From CAMBDS01 sp964355675 (GTDB taxonomy: Bacteria; Electryoneota; AABM5-125-24; Hatepunaeales; Hatepunaeaceae), in the NCBI GenBank assembly GCA_964355675.1, contig CAYHEC010000058.1, positions 1-13,359 of the forward strand: a DNA stretch of 13,359 nucleotides. The letters are read 5' to 3'. This document shows positions 1 to 7,278 of this stretch, one piece after another. Position numbers and translations under genes: made by a program. Below the pieces are notes generated by a model that was not told the origin of the DNA, did no database searches, and worked only from the letters and a program-made list of their open reading frames with translations. Position 1 is the first letter of the stretch. Every line of letters begins with the position of its first letter.

Positions 1-195
1 CCAAGAGAATCTTGTCCGAATTGGCGTCCCAAGCGAATAAATCAACGAACTCCTTCAGTCCCCCCTAAAGGACAATCAAGCACAAACAAGGGCGGGCTGA
101 AGCCCCCCCCTCCAAGAAAATCTGGTCCGAATTGGCGTCTCAAGCGAATATTTCAACGAACTCTAAAAGTCCGCCCTCCAAGAGGTCACACTTAA
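1..195. repeat. Dispersed repeat pair downstream of the cluster
   Basis: Two direct copies with a 111-bp period: 1-52 and 112-163 agree at 47 of 52 positions. Each contains the block CGAATA(AA/TT)TCAACGAACTC (34-52 and 145-163). Between them lies GACAATCAAGCAC (71-83), the inverse of the tandem-array module, and the small palindrome GGGCTGAAGCCC (about 92-103). A third copy may start at 178 (CCAAGAG). No gene or clear terminator is visible here; the 71-residue open frame is an artefact of the repeats and the secretin antisense strand. Confidence 0.8.
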
Positions 196-1413
196 TTACT
201 TTCCTTTGGCTGACTGTTCGAGATAATTGTCAAGACGTTTCCCGAAGTTTTGAATGCCTTGTTCTAAGACCTTGGGATCTTTTATCTTCGCACGGCGGGC
301 GATTAGACGCTCACGGAGTGTTGGAAGCAATTCAGCTCGCAGTATGACAATCAACTCTTTACGAATTTTATTTGATGTTTGATAACCCGTAATGTACCTT
401 ATTCCAAAGACCCACCAAGGTAAATCTTTAAGTATCGGAATCCCTTCCCGGATATCGCTGACTTCGTTATAATACAGCCCTCCGATCATCGTCTCCTCAC
501 CGTTGAGCAACAAGATCGACGTCTGAGCCGACGTCTTTTTCACCTCTATTCCGATGTCACTATTGTTGGCATTGCTTTTCTGTACTTCAAGATCGAGATG
601 GATGAAAGTCGTCGAGTCATAAGTCATTATCTGTGGAGTAACGGTGATGATCGAACCGGTCGAGAAGAACTGGGTAACAGAATTTCCGGAAAAATCTTTC
701 GTTGTAACAGAAAAATCACTGCCGATTTGGATACGTCCTTCTCGCCCTGACTGAACGGTAATCTGTGGGCTGGCAAGCATTTCACCTAACTGGTCATTGG
801 CAAGCGCCTTCAAAGTTGCGGTAAGTTTTCCGAAATCAAGATTTTCCTTTATATCAACTTGAAATAGACCAAGTTTTTCATCTGCGGCGGTGAAACTGGC
901 GGCGTCATCGCCGGAAAGGAAATTCAAACTCATTCCCAATTGTTGGATCTGACTTGTGTTCATTTCAAAAAACAGTACTGATATCATCACTTCACGATTT
1001 TCAAACATCGTTTTATCAGAGTTTATGACTGGTTTATCAACAGTTTTAACAGGAGATTTTATCAGGTAGTGGTCTTTGCCCGCAACCGAGATCAGATTGT
1101 TGGTTTGCAATATTAATTCGAGAGCGTCGAACCAATGCATATTGACTATATCGGCGCCAATTGCTCCTCGGTGAATTTCCGGGTCGATGATGACTTTATT
1201 CTCATATCGACGCGATAACTCATTAAGCAACTCGATTGCTCTGTCCATCGGCAAGGTTGACGATATTGAGATCATTTCACCCGGTGAAGCCGTCAACCGA
1301 CGAAGCTCCATCGGTTTTCCTGATTGCGCCATTACTTCGCCTTGCACCGACATAACAGAAAGCGCTAAGATTAGAGCGAGGAAAATCGTCTGACGCTTGT
1401 TAGAATTGAACAT
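196..1413 (-). CDS. pilQ: Short secretin, PilQ/GspD family outer-membrane channel
   Basis: A 405-residue secretin, well below the usual 550-750. A signal peptide (1-29, probable cut VMA-QS) is followed by one N-domain (about 48-120: MDRAIELLNELSRRYENKVIIDPEIHRGAIGADIVNMHWFDALELIL, an STN/N1-like ring-building fold), then the secretin core (about 140-362) with KLTATLKALANDQLGEMLASPQITV, IGSDFSV, and the signature GIPILKDLPWWVFGIRY (323-340). A 40-residue basic C-tail (about 363-405) could bind a pilotin. No AMIN domains are present, so there is only one periplasmic ring. It is the last gene of the cluster, 2 bp after pilO-pilP, and would form the outer-membrane exit pore for the pilus. Confidence 0.92.
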   Translation of the reverse strand: MFNSNKRQTIFLALILALSVMSVQGEVMAQSGKPMELRRLTASPGEMISISSTLPMDRAIELLNELSRRYENKVIIDPEIHRGAIGADIVNMHWFDALELILQTNNLISVAGKDHYLIKSPVKTVDKPVINSDKTMFENREVMISVLFFEMNTSQIQQLGMSLNFLSGDDAASFTAADEKLGLFQVDIKENLDFGKLTATLKALANDQLGEMLASPQITVQSGREGRIQIGSDFSVTTKDFSGNSVTQFFSTGSIITVTPQIMTYDSTTFIHLDLEVQKSNANNSDIGIEVKKTSAQTSILLLNGEETMIGGLYYNEVSDIREGIPILKDLPWWVFGIRYITGYQTSNKIRKELIVILRAELLPTLRERLIARRAKIKDPKVLEQGIQNFGKRLDNYLEQSAKGK

Positions 1414-1415
1414 AG

Positions 1416-2336
1416 CTATCCCGGAATCCTGGCAGGATCGACGCCAAGCATGAGTTTAAGCGAAAACTTCTCGACAATGCCGCCTTTATTGAGAAGAAAT
1501 TCCACTGAATTTTGAGATTGATTGATTTTTAACAAGTATCCGAGGTAAACCGGATCACCCTCTGTCAGAGAGTGTATGTTGCCGAGATGGTCGGCGATAA
1601 TTGCCTTACCCGGGAAGACTGCTTTCAGTTCGGCGCGTTCGGTTTCCAGTAGCCCGGCATCGTTGGGCGGCAGACTGCGAATGATACCCGGGTAAAAAAT
1701 GTTACGCCCGGTGGGTAGCTGGACCAGATACTCTGATGCATTACTTACGGGCAGATCGGTCAATATTGCTCCGGCAGAATAGACCGCCTTTACCTGAAGG
1801 CTAAAGGGTACAATCATTTTAAATCTTGTGTAATAAGGGGGGTCGATATCTTCTTCAATCGCCTCAACGCCTCGCATTTCAAGTTTTTCAATAGCAAATA
1901 TCTTGGGACCATTTTCGAGAATCCAAACAAGTGAAAAGATCGATTCCCAGTCACCTTCTCCGGTTAGAGTGAATATCTTACAGCCATAATCGTTAGATTG
2001 TATATCTTTTACAAAAACGAGGCTGAATTTGAAAGCGCCATGTTGTTCTTGGATTTTGTTCAGGTAATCAAGGATGTCACCCATAGAAATATTTGCTTCG
2101 ACAACTTTATTCCAGCCAGCCAACACATTCCTGTTCTCATCTACTCGATGATTAAGTTCGGACAGATAGGCTTCTCTTTCTTCTATTTCAGCTAAAGTCT
2201 TGTCGCAATTCTGGAGCTCCTGCCGGACTTCTGCAAACTTGGCAGGGTAATAACTGAGTAAGATGTACAGACTGACAAGACTTATTATCAGAGTCTGAAC
2301 GCCAAGGATGATTGTATTTCGTTGTTTAAATGTCAT
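1416..2336 (-). CDS. pilO: PilO-PilP fusion, periplasmic alignment protein
   Basis: A 306-residue protein. A short cytoplasmic tail and one membrane helix (9-29) lead into a coiled coil (about 33-75, LQNCDKTLAEIEEREAYLSELNHR) and an alpha/beta domain to about 185, the PilO/GspM arrangement. A linker then leads to a C-terminal domain (about 208-297) that begins RNIFYPG and continues KAIIADHLGNIHSLTEGDPVYLGYLLKIN...VEFLLNKGG. This matches the PilP/GspC homology-region pattern: RNPF start, a displayed small beta-barrel, G-D-x-V-G turn and a final E/N-x-G strand. PilP is normally a separate lipoprotein; no lipobox is seen here, so the domain would be anchored through the PilO helix. It would contact the secretin encoded 2 bp downstream. 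The PilO half is well supported by order and topology; the PilP half is from pattern similarity. Confidence 0.8.
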   Translation of the reverse strand: MTFKQRNTIILGVQTLIISLVSLYILLSYYPAKFAEVRQELQNCDKTLAEIEEREAYLSELNHRVDENRNVLAGWNKVVEANISMGDILDYLNKIQEQHGAFKFSLVFVKDIQSNDYGCKIFTLTGEGDWESIFSLVWILENGPKIFAIEKLEMRGVEAIEEDIDPPYYTRFKMIVPFSLQVKAVYSAGAILTDLPVSNASEYLVQLPTGRNIFYPGIIRSLPPNDAGLLETERAELKAVFPGKAIIADHLGNIHSLTEGDPVYLGYLLKINQSQNSVEFLLNKGGIVEKFSLKLMLGVDPARIPG

Positions 2337-2345
2337 TTGTCTTAT

Positions 2346-3890
2346 TTATTGGAGGGATGGATTGGAGCTGATTTCAAAGCGATAAACAGGGTGCTCGCGA
2401 ATTTCTTGGACATCCACGGTGCTGATTTCCGCGCCCAATTGCTTGGCGAACGAGGGAATCTGGTTTCTATCAAGAGAATACCCAACCATATGCATTCTGG
2501 AGTCCTCACCTGTTACAACTTCAGTAAACCAGGTACCCTTGTAGGCTTCTGAAACTTTCATAATTTTACCGAGAAATTCTCCGTACGACTGGCTTCCGGA
2601 TTTTAATGAATCGAGTAATACTCCGGTCTTTTCGAAGGCAATAATTTTCTCATCAGCCGTTTTGATTTTTTGCTCAATTTCAATCGAAGCACTCATCTGC
2701 ATTTTTTTGGGGATGAGTTCGGTTTGATACTGCCTAAGATCCCAATTGAGATGATGGATTTGGAGAAGAATTGCTGACGCCATTAGTGGGATCAATAGCA
2801 GAAGCGCCCATCCTAACGCCGATAACGAGAGGCGGTTTTGCATATCGCGTATATGCGTTGGTGTTAAATCAACCTCGTATAAACATTTCATCCGCTCATC
2901 GATCAAACGACAGGCGACGCCGATCGCGGGGGCGTAAGGAGCCAGATTTTCACGTAGCGAATATTCGAGGTCAAGTGTATTGATGGAGTGCAATTTAAAT
3001 GGCTTCACAATTCTGGTTCCAAAATACTTTTCAAAATGCTCTCTGACACTTGTTTCACGCACCAAGCCGCTCAAAATGATCGTATCGATTTTTTTAATGT
3101 TTCCGTTGTCGAGCTCGAATTGAAGCCGGTTGTAAAGTTTCACAGCCAAATCGGGTGAGTTGGAACCATCACTGATCAGGTGCGAAAAATGAAGTATTTC
3201 CGTTCCTTGGAGAAAGATAAATCGACTGGTTTGAGCGGTGATATGGACGATGATCGTAGTACTACCATCGAGAGGGCACTGGTATTCATGGATCAGATTG
3301 ATTAGCGATAATTCAACCCCATCCACGAGCATGATACGGGGCGGACGACTGCCCATCTGTTTTGCAACCGATTCAAGCCGGTCATAAATGGGGAGATGTT
3401 TTTCTTGAGAGACGGCAACAACCCGTCCCTCTTTCATTTGCATTAGCTTAATCGATTCGGGATCAATTTTCGATGAGGCCTTGGAAATACCTGACTCAGC
3501 AATTAATTTTTTGATTAACCGCCTTCCACTCAAGCCCCAATTCTTGTCGAAAATGTTAAAATATATTTGTGGTTCACTGACAGCGAGGGCGAGAGGAATT
3601 CTACCCGATTCAGTCATTTCGATAAGTCGTACAAATATATTTTTATCATCTTCCATCGATTCATCTGATTGTAATTCAATTGGAGCCATCTCAGTGATAT
3701 CGTCCAAATTCGAAGTATCCAATTGAAAGAAATTTTCATCGATTTTAGATGGATCGTCTGAGTCCGGTAGCGTAAATGACCTGACCCAGGATATCTCGCA
3801 CTGCCCCAGCCTTCGAACCATCTTCACCGCATGGATGGCTCTCCCCTCGACGCTTAACCCAATCGCTTGAGATAATTTGTGCTTTGACAT
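2346..3890 (-). CDS. pilM: PilM-PilN fusion, alignment subcomplex (GspL-like layout)
   Basis: A 514-residue protein in two parts. Residues 1-335 look like the actin-like PilM/FtsA fold: AIGLSVEGRAIHAVKMVRR at the start (beta hairpin of the first phosphate loop), a central LVDGVELSLINL segment and a late ILSGLVRE (272-280) plus APAIGVACRLI (319-330), which are typical positions of the second nucleotide-binding strand and closing helix. At 340-344 VDLTP resembles the short INLLP peptide at the start of PilN that docks onto PilM. A membrane helix follows (about 357-377), then a coiled coil (about 383-425) and a small alpha/beta domain (435-510), the PilN plan. In most pilus systems PilM and PilN are separate; GspL of type II secretion has this single-chain layout. 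Spacing is 7 bp from pilT and 9 bp to the next gene. Confidence 0.82.
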   Translation of the reverse strand: MSKHKLSQAIGLSVEGRAIHAVKMVRRLGQCEISWVRSFTLPDSDDPSKIDENFFQLDTSNLDDITEMAPIELQSDESMEDDKNIFVRLIEMTESGRIPLALAVSEPQIYFNIFDKNWGLSGRRLIKKLIAESGISKASSKIDPESIKLMQMKEGRVVAVSQEKHLPIYDRLESVAKQMGSRPPRIMLVDGVELSLINLIHEYQCPLDGSTTIIVHITAQTSRFIFLQGTEILHFSHLISDGSNSPDLAVKLYNRLQFELDNGNIKKIDTIILSGLVRETSVREHFEKYFGTRIVKPFKLHSINTLDLEYSLRENLAPYAPAIGVACRLIDERMKCLYEVDLTPTHIRDMQNRLSLSALGWALLLLIPLMASAILLQIHHLNWDLRQYQTELIPKKMQMSASIEIEQKIKTADEKIIAFEKTGVLLDSLKSGSQSYGEFLGKIMKVSEAYKGTWFTEVVTGEDSRMHMVGYSLDRNQIPSFAKQLGAEISTVDVQEIREHPVYRFEISSNPSLQ

Positions 3891-3897
3891 TGATTTC

Positions 3898-5136
3898 TCA
3901 AGCCGCTTTAAGAAGTTGCGCCATCATCCGCTTGTTGTTCGAGTAATTCTCGGCAGTCTGGGCGGATATTTTTTTTATTGACCAGAGATACTTCAAGTGC
4001 TGTTCAATGGTTACCATCCCATACCGATTCCCCTCACCGATCATCTGATAAATTTCTTCGATGTTATTGTTGCGAATTGCCGCCTGAATCGATGGAAGCA
4101 TTACCATGATTTCACGAGCAAGGGTCAACTCGCCGGTATTTGTAGGTACAAGCTTCTGCGAAATAACACACTTGAGCACGGATGCGAGTCGCATCCTGAC
4201 TCGATCCTGTTCATTGGGTGGCATTTCACCGATTATTCTCTCAATCGATTCCATACACGACGACGTATGAAGGGTTGAAATCACTTTGTGACCGCTATCG
4301 GCGGCTTCCAAGGCCGCAGTAATCGTTTCAGGGTCACGCATCTCCCCCACCACAATCATGTCCGGGTCCTGCCTGAGGGCTTCTACTGTCCCGCTTTTAA
4401 ACGTCCTGGTGTCGCGACCAACTTCTCTGTGCCGAACCAGACAGCGCTTGGAGTTATGGATGAACTCCAGCGGCGAGGCCACAATCACTATATGGCCCTC
4501 AACAGTTTCATTGTTGTAATCAACGATAGCGTCCAGAGTGGAGCTTTTGCCTGATCCAGTGATTCCGGTTATAAGTACCAGACCTTCCTTAGTATGTGTA
4601 AGACTCAGAATTCCAAGAACATTCGGGTGGAGCATATAACTGTCGATACTGCGAAGTTTAGTGTTGACAGTACGGAAATTGACTGCCAATGTATCCATTT
4701 CCATATAAGCGTCTGCCCGGAACCGATAGTTGATATTCGCGGCGTCAGCCAGACTATAAGAGAAATCGAGATTACGATTATCGAAGAGATGTTCGCGCTG
4801 AGTTTCCGTCAACAAATTCTGGATAAGGATTCCAAAACCATCAGCTGAAATTACGCCTGCATTCTCCACCCGCTTTTTCACTCCGTTAAGGCGAATCCAG
4901 ATATTCCCACCGCCGCCGGTTCCACCTAAATCGATGTCGGATGCGCCGCCAAGGTGCAAACGATACAATAATTCATCGACAAATATTCTTAGGTCCTCCC
5001 GGTCGCTCTCAATCATCCGTTCGATGAGAGCTTCACCCAGAAACCGTTGACGCTCCAACCCCGTCAGATGGGGAGGAATGCGCTGTTCGAACGAAGTAAG
5101 TAGTGATTGAATCTTGTTATTTTGTTCAGTTGACAT
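3898..5136 (-). CDS. pilT: PilT-type ATPase with altered Asp box
   Basis: Frame open from a GTG at 5151, but the ATG at 5136 (412 residues, MSTEQNNK) is better: GGGAG lies 8 nt upstream and it avoids overlapping the previous gene. N-terminal PAS-like domain with LHLGGASDIDLGG, as in PilT's ASDLH region. Walker A GITGSGKS at 191-198, Walker B DPDMIVVGEMRD, His box DSGHKVISTLHT. Near the C-terminus AIRNNNIEEIYQM corresponds to the PilT-specific AIRNLIRE motif needed for retraction, and there is no zinc tetracysteine, so this is PilT/PilU rather than PilB. The Asp box, normally TIEDPIEFVH, reads IVASPLEFIH: the paired Glu-Asp is Ala220-Ser221. The N-terminus (about 60 residues before the ASD motif) is longer than in typical PilT of about 345 residues. 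It sits between the prepilins and pilM. Confidence 0.92.
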   Translation of the reverse strand: MSTEQNNKIQSLLTSFEQRIPPHLTGLERQRFLGEALIERMIESDREDLRIFVDELLYRLHLGGASDIDLGGTGGGGNIWIRLNGVKKRVENAGVISADGFGILIQNLLTETQREHLFDNRNLDFSYSLADAANINYRFRADAYMEMDTLAVNFRTVNTKLRSIDSYMLHPNVLGILSLTHTKEGLVLITGITGSGKSSTLDAIVDYNNETVEGHIVIVASPLEFIHNSKRCLVRHREVGRDTRTFKSGTVEALRQDPDMIVVGEMRDPETITAALEAADSGHKVISTLHTSSCMESIERIIGEMPPNEQDRVRMRLASVLKCVISQKLVPTNTGELTLAREIMVMLPSIQAAIRNNNIEEIYQMIGEGNRYGMVTIEQHLKYLWSIKKISAQTAENYSNNKRMMAQLLKAA

Positions 5137-5141
5137 GAGTA

Positions 5142-6398
5142 TCACTCCCACCAGGAAACAAGTCGTGGTTCATTGACCGAGGGAAAATAGAGTGGGCTCA
5201 TATAGCGTAAGCGCGGGTCGTAATAGTAGCTCTTGGAAAATCCATGCGTAACAGACCTATCCCATGGCGAGACGGTCGATACCTGCCCTTTGCCAGCTTG
5301 CGCGATACTCCCGATAACGGTCAGCCTGCCGGCAACGGGGCGCGAAGCATAATTCTGAGCAGTGAATGATCCGGTAACGCAGAAAATACAGGCATTTATA
5401 TTGACGTCAGAATTATTTGCCTGGTTATCGACAACCATCACATTTTGTATAGCTATCAATCCAAGCATGTCTTCGCATGTCTCATCAGTTAGAGGGTTTT
5501 TACTGTAAACCATATCATTTACGATTTCAATCGATCCGTCTGTTATCATAGTGAGCACCCCCCTAAGCACCCCCTCAACGGTGATATTTTCGGTATTGTA
5601 AATGATGCCTCCTGGCGCAATTGTGGTAAGCAATACGGTATCAGAGGGCTCCTCTTCCAAAGTTCGAATAACATTACCATCCGATAGAAACTTCAAACTC
5701 AATTCCCTGTTATAAAGGCATTTCGTATTCATGGCGGCTCCATCATTACTCTGGCTGGCACGATTTCTTATCAAATTCATGTTTGTAGGAAGAGGAGCTT
5801 CTATGCCGATCTCCCATCCACCCAGAAACTGTGCCCTGCAACCGTTTCCAGAAGGGTTAGGGCTTATGCCGAGCTTGGCTGTCACCTTTCCATAGAATAC
5901 CGGCGAACCATTAACCTTGAGATTTTGGTCACAGTGAACAGGCCCCCAGGATGTATCTCCGGTTGTCCACTCGATACCGTTGTCCTGATTCGAATATGCC
6001 GCCCAGCGGGATACCGGAGTATTGTTGCTGAACCAGGCGAATATTGTATCTACCACGGGAGAAGTTTCTCCGTTGTTTTCAAAGTATTCATCCATAAATA
6101 CTCGCCCTCTGCTTATGGATTGAACCAGTATGCTATCACTTCCAAATTCAGTGATAGCAACTGTAGTTGTGCACTGAGGCGAATAGATCGCGAAATGTCC
6201 GGTATCATTTTCTGAACTCCAAACATGATTGATTCCATAATTCATGCCACTTAACGCCGATTCATGGACTTGCGCTCTGATGAATGCACTGTTGATATTA
6301 TCCGAGTTGGTAACGGTCAGGCGGTTCATCTTAGTTGAATAAACGCCCATCACGGTCGCGAATCCCGCGGCAACGATTAACGATCCTTTCCCGAACAT
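5142..6398 (-). CDS. Large PilX/GspK-like prepilin with DUF4900-like body
   Basis: A 418-residue protein starting MFGKGSLIVAAGFATVMGVY: basic leader, Gly5, then a hydrophobic helix, as in a prepilin cut between G5 and S6. The following helix contains HESALSGMNYGINHVW, the Ala-Ser-Gly-N pattern seen at the start of PilX/GspK proteins. The large body has features I associate with DUF4900 proteins: WGPVHCDQNLKVNGSPVFYGKV near the middle, a late LGLIAIQNVMVVDNQ segment, and RLTVIGSIAQAGKGQVST followed by a YYYDPRLR tail motif. Seven or so cysteines occur, unusual next to the Cys-free pilin; some may form disulfides outside the cell. A strong AAGGAG ribosome-binding site precedes the ATG. Likely a tip or minor subunit; the DUF4900 match is from memory of the family. 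Confidence 0.7.
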   Translation of the reverse strand: MFGKGSLIVAAGFATVMGVYSTKMNRLTVTNSDNINSAFIRAQVHESALSGMNYGINHVWSSENDTGHFAIYSPQCTTTVAITEFGSDSILVQSISRGRVFMDEYFENNGETSPVVDTIFAWFSNNTPVSRWAAYSNQDNGIEWTTGDTSWGPVHCDQNLKVNGSPVFYGKVTAKLGISPNPSGNGCRAQFLGGWEIGIEAPLPTNMNLIRNRASQSNDGAAMNTKCLYNRELSLKFLSDGNVIRTLEEEPSDTVLLTTIAPGGIIYNTENITVEGVLRGVLTMITDGSIEIVNDMVYSKNPLTDETCEDMLGLIAIQNVMVVDNQANNSDVNINACIFCVTGSFTAQNYASRPVAGRLTVIGSIAQAGKGQVSTVSPWDRSVTHGFSKSYYYDPRLRYMSPLYFPSVNEPRLVSWWE

Positions 6399-6402
6399 GG
6401 CC

Positions 6403-7044
6403 CTATCTCCTTAAGTTTCGTGAAACGACGCGCGTCTGCCGCCAGTATGATTCCCGTAGCAATTTCTTCAGTTCCTTTTTCCTTAGAAGGGCTGTTCCTG
6501 CCGTAAGCACCTCATTGTCCAAATAGATGTTTGGATTTACTGCAATGAGAGTAACTTCAACCATCTTTACCGCTTGTTTTGCGTCTGTTTCTCGCCCCAC
6601 TTGGTCCAGATAACGAAAAACCGCGGGATTAATGATCTTGCCAATGTGAGTTGTCTCTGGTTCATCTCCATAGACTTTTGTAACTCGAATTATACTTGAA
6701 AAACATAGACTTGCATTGATGAATAGGAATGTATCTGATGGCGCTACAAAGAACTCAACTGTATCTGCGACCGGACTTTCTGGATTTATCTTGGTAAGAT
6801 AAGCGAACTGATTTGGCTCGATTGTCTGTATGATCGAGGCCTGATACGCTTCGGCAATCCCAAAGCCTACCTTTCTGAGATTGTCCTGTATTATCAGCGT
6901 CATAGTCGAGAGTTCCGATTGGATGATAGCATCGGCATTGGTATTGACGAATTCGCGCGCACCGTGATCGATAGCTTTGTTCATCACGAGCATCAGCACG
7001 CCGCCAATGATCATCGCGCCAATTATGTCCCACATTGTTGACAA
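6403..7044 (-). CDS. Minor prepilin, PilW/GspJ-like
   Basis: A 213-residue protein with an N-terminal hydrophobic helix (about 7-22, IIGAMIIGGVLMLVMN) followed by a long amphipathic stretch containing LIIQDNLRKVGFG (51-62), which resembles the PilW/GspJ signature in which a basic helix runs into LRxxGYG. The rest is a strand-rich soluble domain with a basic C-terminus. The reading frame starts at TTG (7044), supported by AAGGA with a 6-nt spacer; an ATG at residue 4 (7035) is possible but its spacing is poor. No classical GFxxxE cleavage site exists: the nearest Gly is at 9, followed by Ala, so processing is uncertain. The stop codon overlaps the ribosome-binding site of the next gene. In related systems J/W-type pilins form the initiation tip complex with I, K and X types. 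Confidence 0.7.
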   Translation of the reverse strand: MSTMWDIIGAMIIGGVLMLVMNKAIDHGAREFVNTNADAIIQSELSTMTLIIQDNLRKVGFGIAEAYQASIIQTIEPNQFAYLTKINPESPVADTVEFFVAPSDTFLFINASLCFSSIIRVTKVYGDEPETTHIGKIINPAVFRYLDQVGRETDAKQAVKMVEVTLIAVNPNIYLDNEVLTAGTALLRKKELKKLLRESYWRQTRVVSRNLRR

Positions 7045-7128
7045 ACGAATTCCTTACTTCTTACTTCTACTTAGAGTCTGCTGAAAAATCTTGAGAGTTC
7101 GGGTGTACGTCCTCATCCCCAGAACTTA
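7045..7128. other. Leader of the second prepilin block
   Basis: Non-coding sequence between the tandem repeats and the TTG start at 7044. On the minus strand it carries a run of AGTAGAAGTAAGAAGTAAGG ending in an AAGGA ribosome-binding site 6 nt before the TTG. I see no sigma-54 motif and no convincing -35/-10 pair. Confidence 0.5.
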
Positions 7129-7260
7129 GTGCTTGATTGTCGGCGGACGAGGGCGTCCGCCTGGACTTCATTGTGCTTGATTGTCGGCGGACGAGGGCGT
7201 CCGCCTGGACTTTATTGTGCTTGTTTGTCGGCGGACGAGGGCGTCCGCCTGGACTTTATT
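7129..7260. repeat. Three 44-bp tandem repeats, each with an 8-bp hairpin
   Basis: Units at 7129-7172, 7173-7216 and 7217-7260 are head to tail with no spacers and differ at only two positions (C/T near the end of unit 1, A/T near the start of unit 3). Each contains GGCGGACG-AGGG-CGTCCGCC, a perfect 8-bp stem with a 4-nt loop (7142-7161, 7186-7205, 7230-7249). The module GTGCTTGATTGTC that opens units 1 and 2 also occurs inverted at 71-83. The array lies inside the pilus cluster, between two prepilin genes. No U-tract follows the stems on either strand. Confidence 0.93.
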
Positions 7261-7278
7261 ATCAACTTAACCTTAACT

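Noticed and set aside
89..110. Intrinsic terminator after the secretin gene
   Set aside because: The stem GGGC-TTCA-GCCC is only 4 bp and is not followed by a U-tract on the minus strand.
5137..5151. GTG start for the PilT-like protein
   Set aside because: The ATG at 5136 has a better-placed GGGAG and avoids overlap with the preceding gene.
7074..7088. GAGTCTGCTGAAAAA resembling an insertion-sequence end
   Set aside because: One copy only; no inverted partner, target duplication or transposase in the window.
7129..7260. CRISPR array
   Set aside because: Three adjacent copies with no unique spacers and no cas gene; it is a plain tandem repeat.
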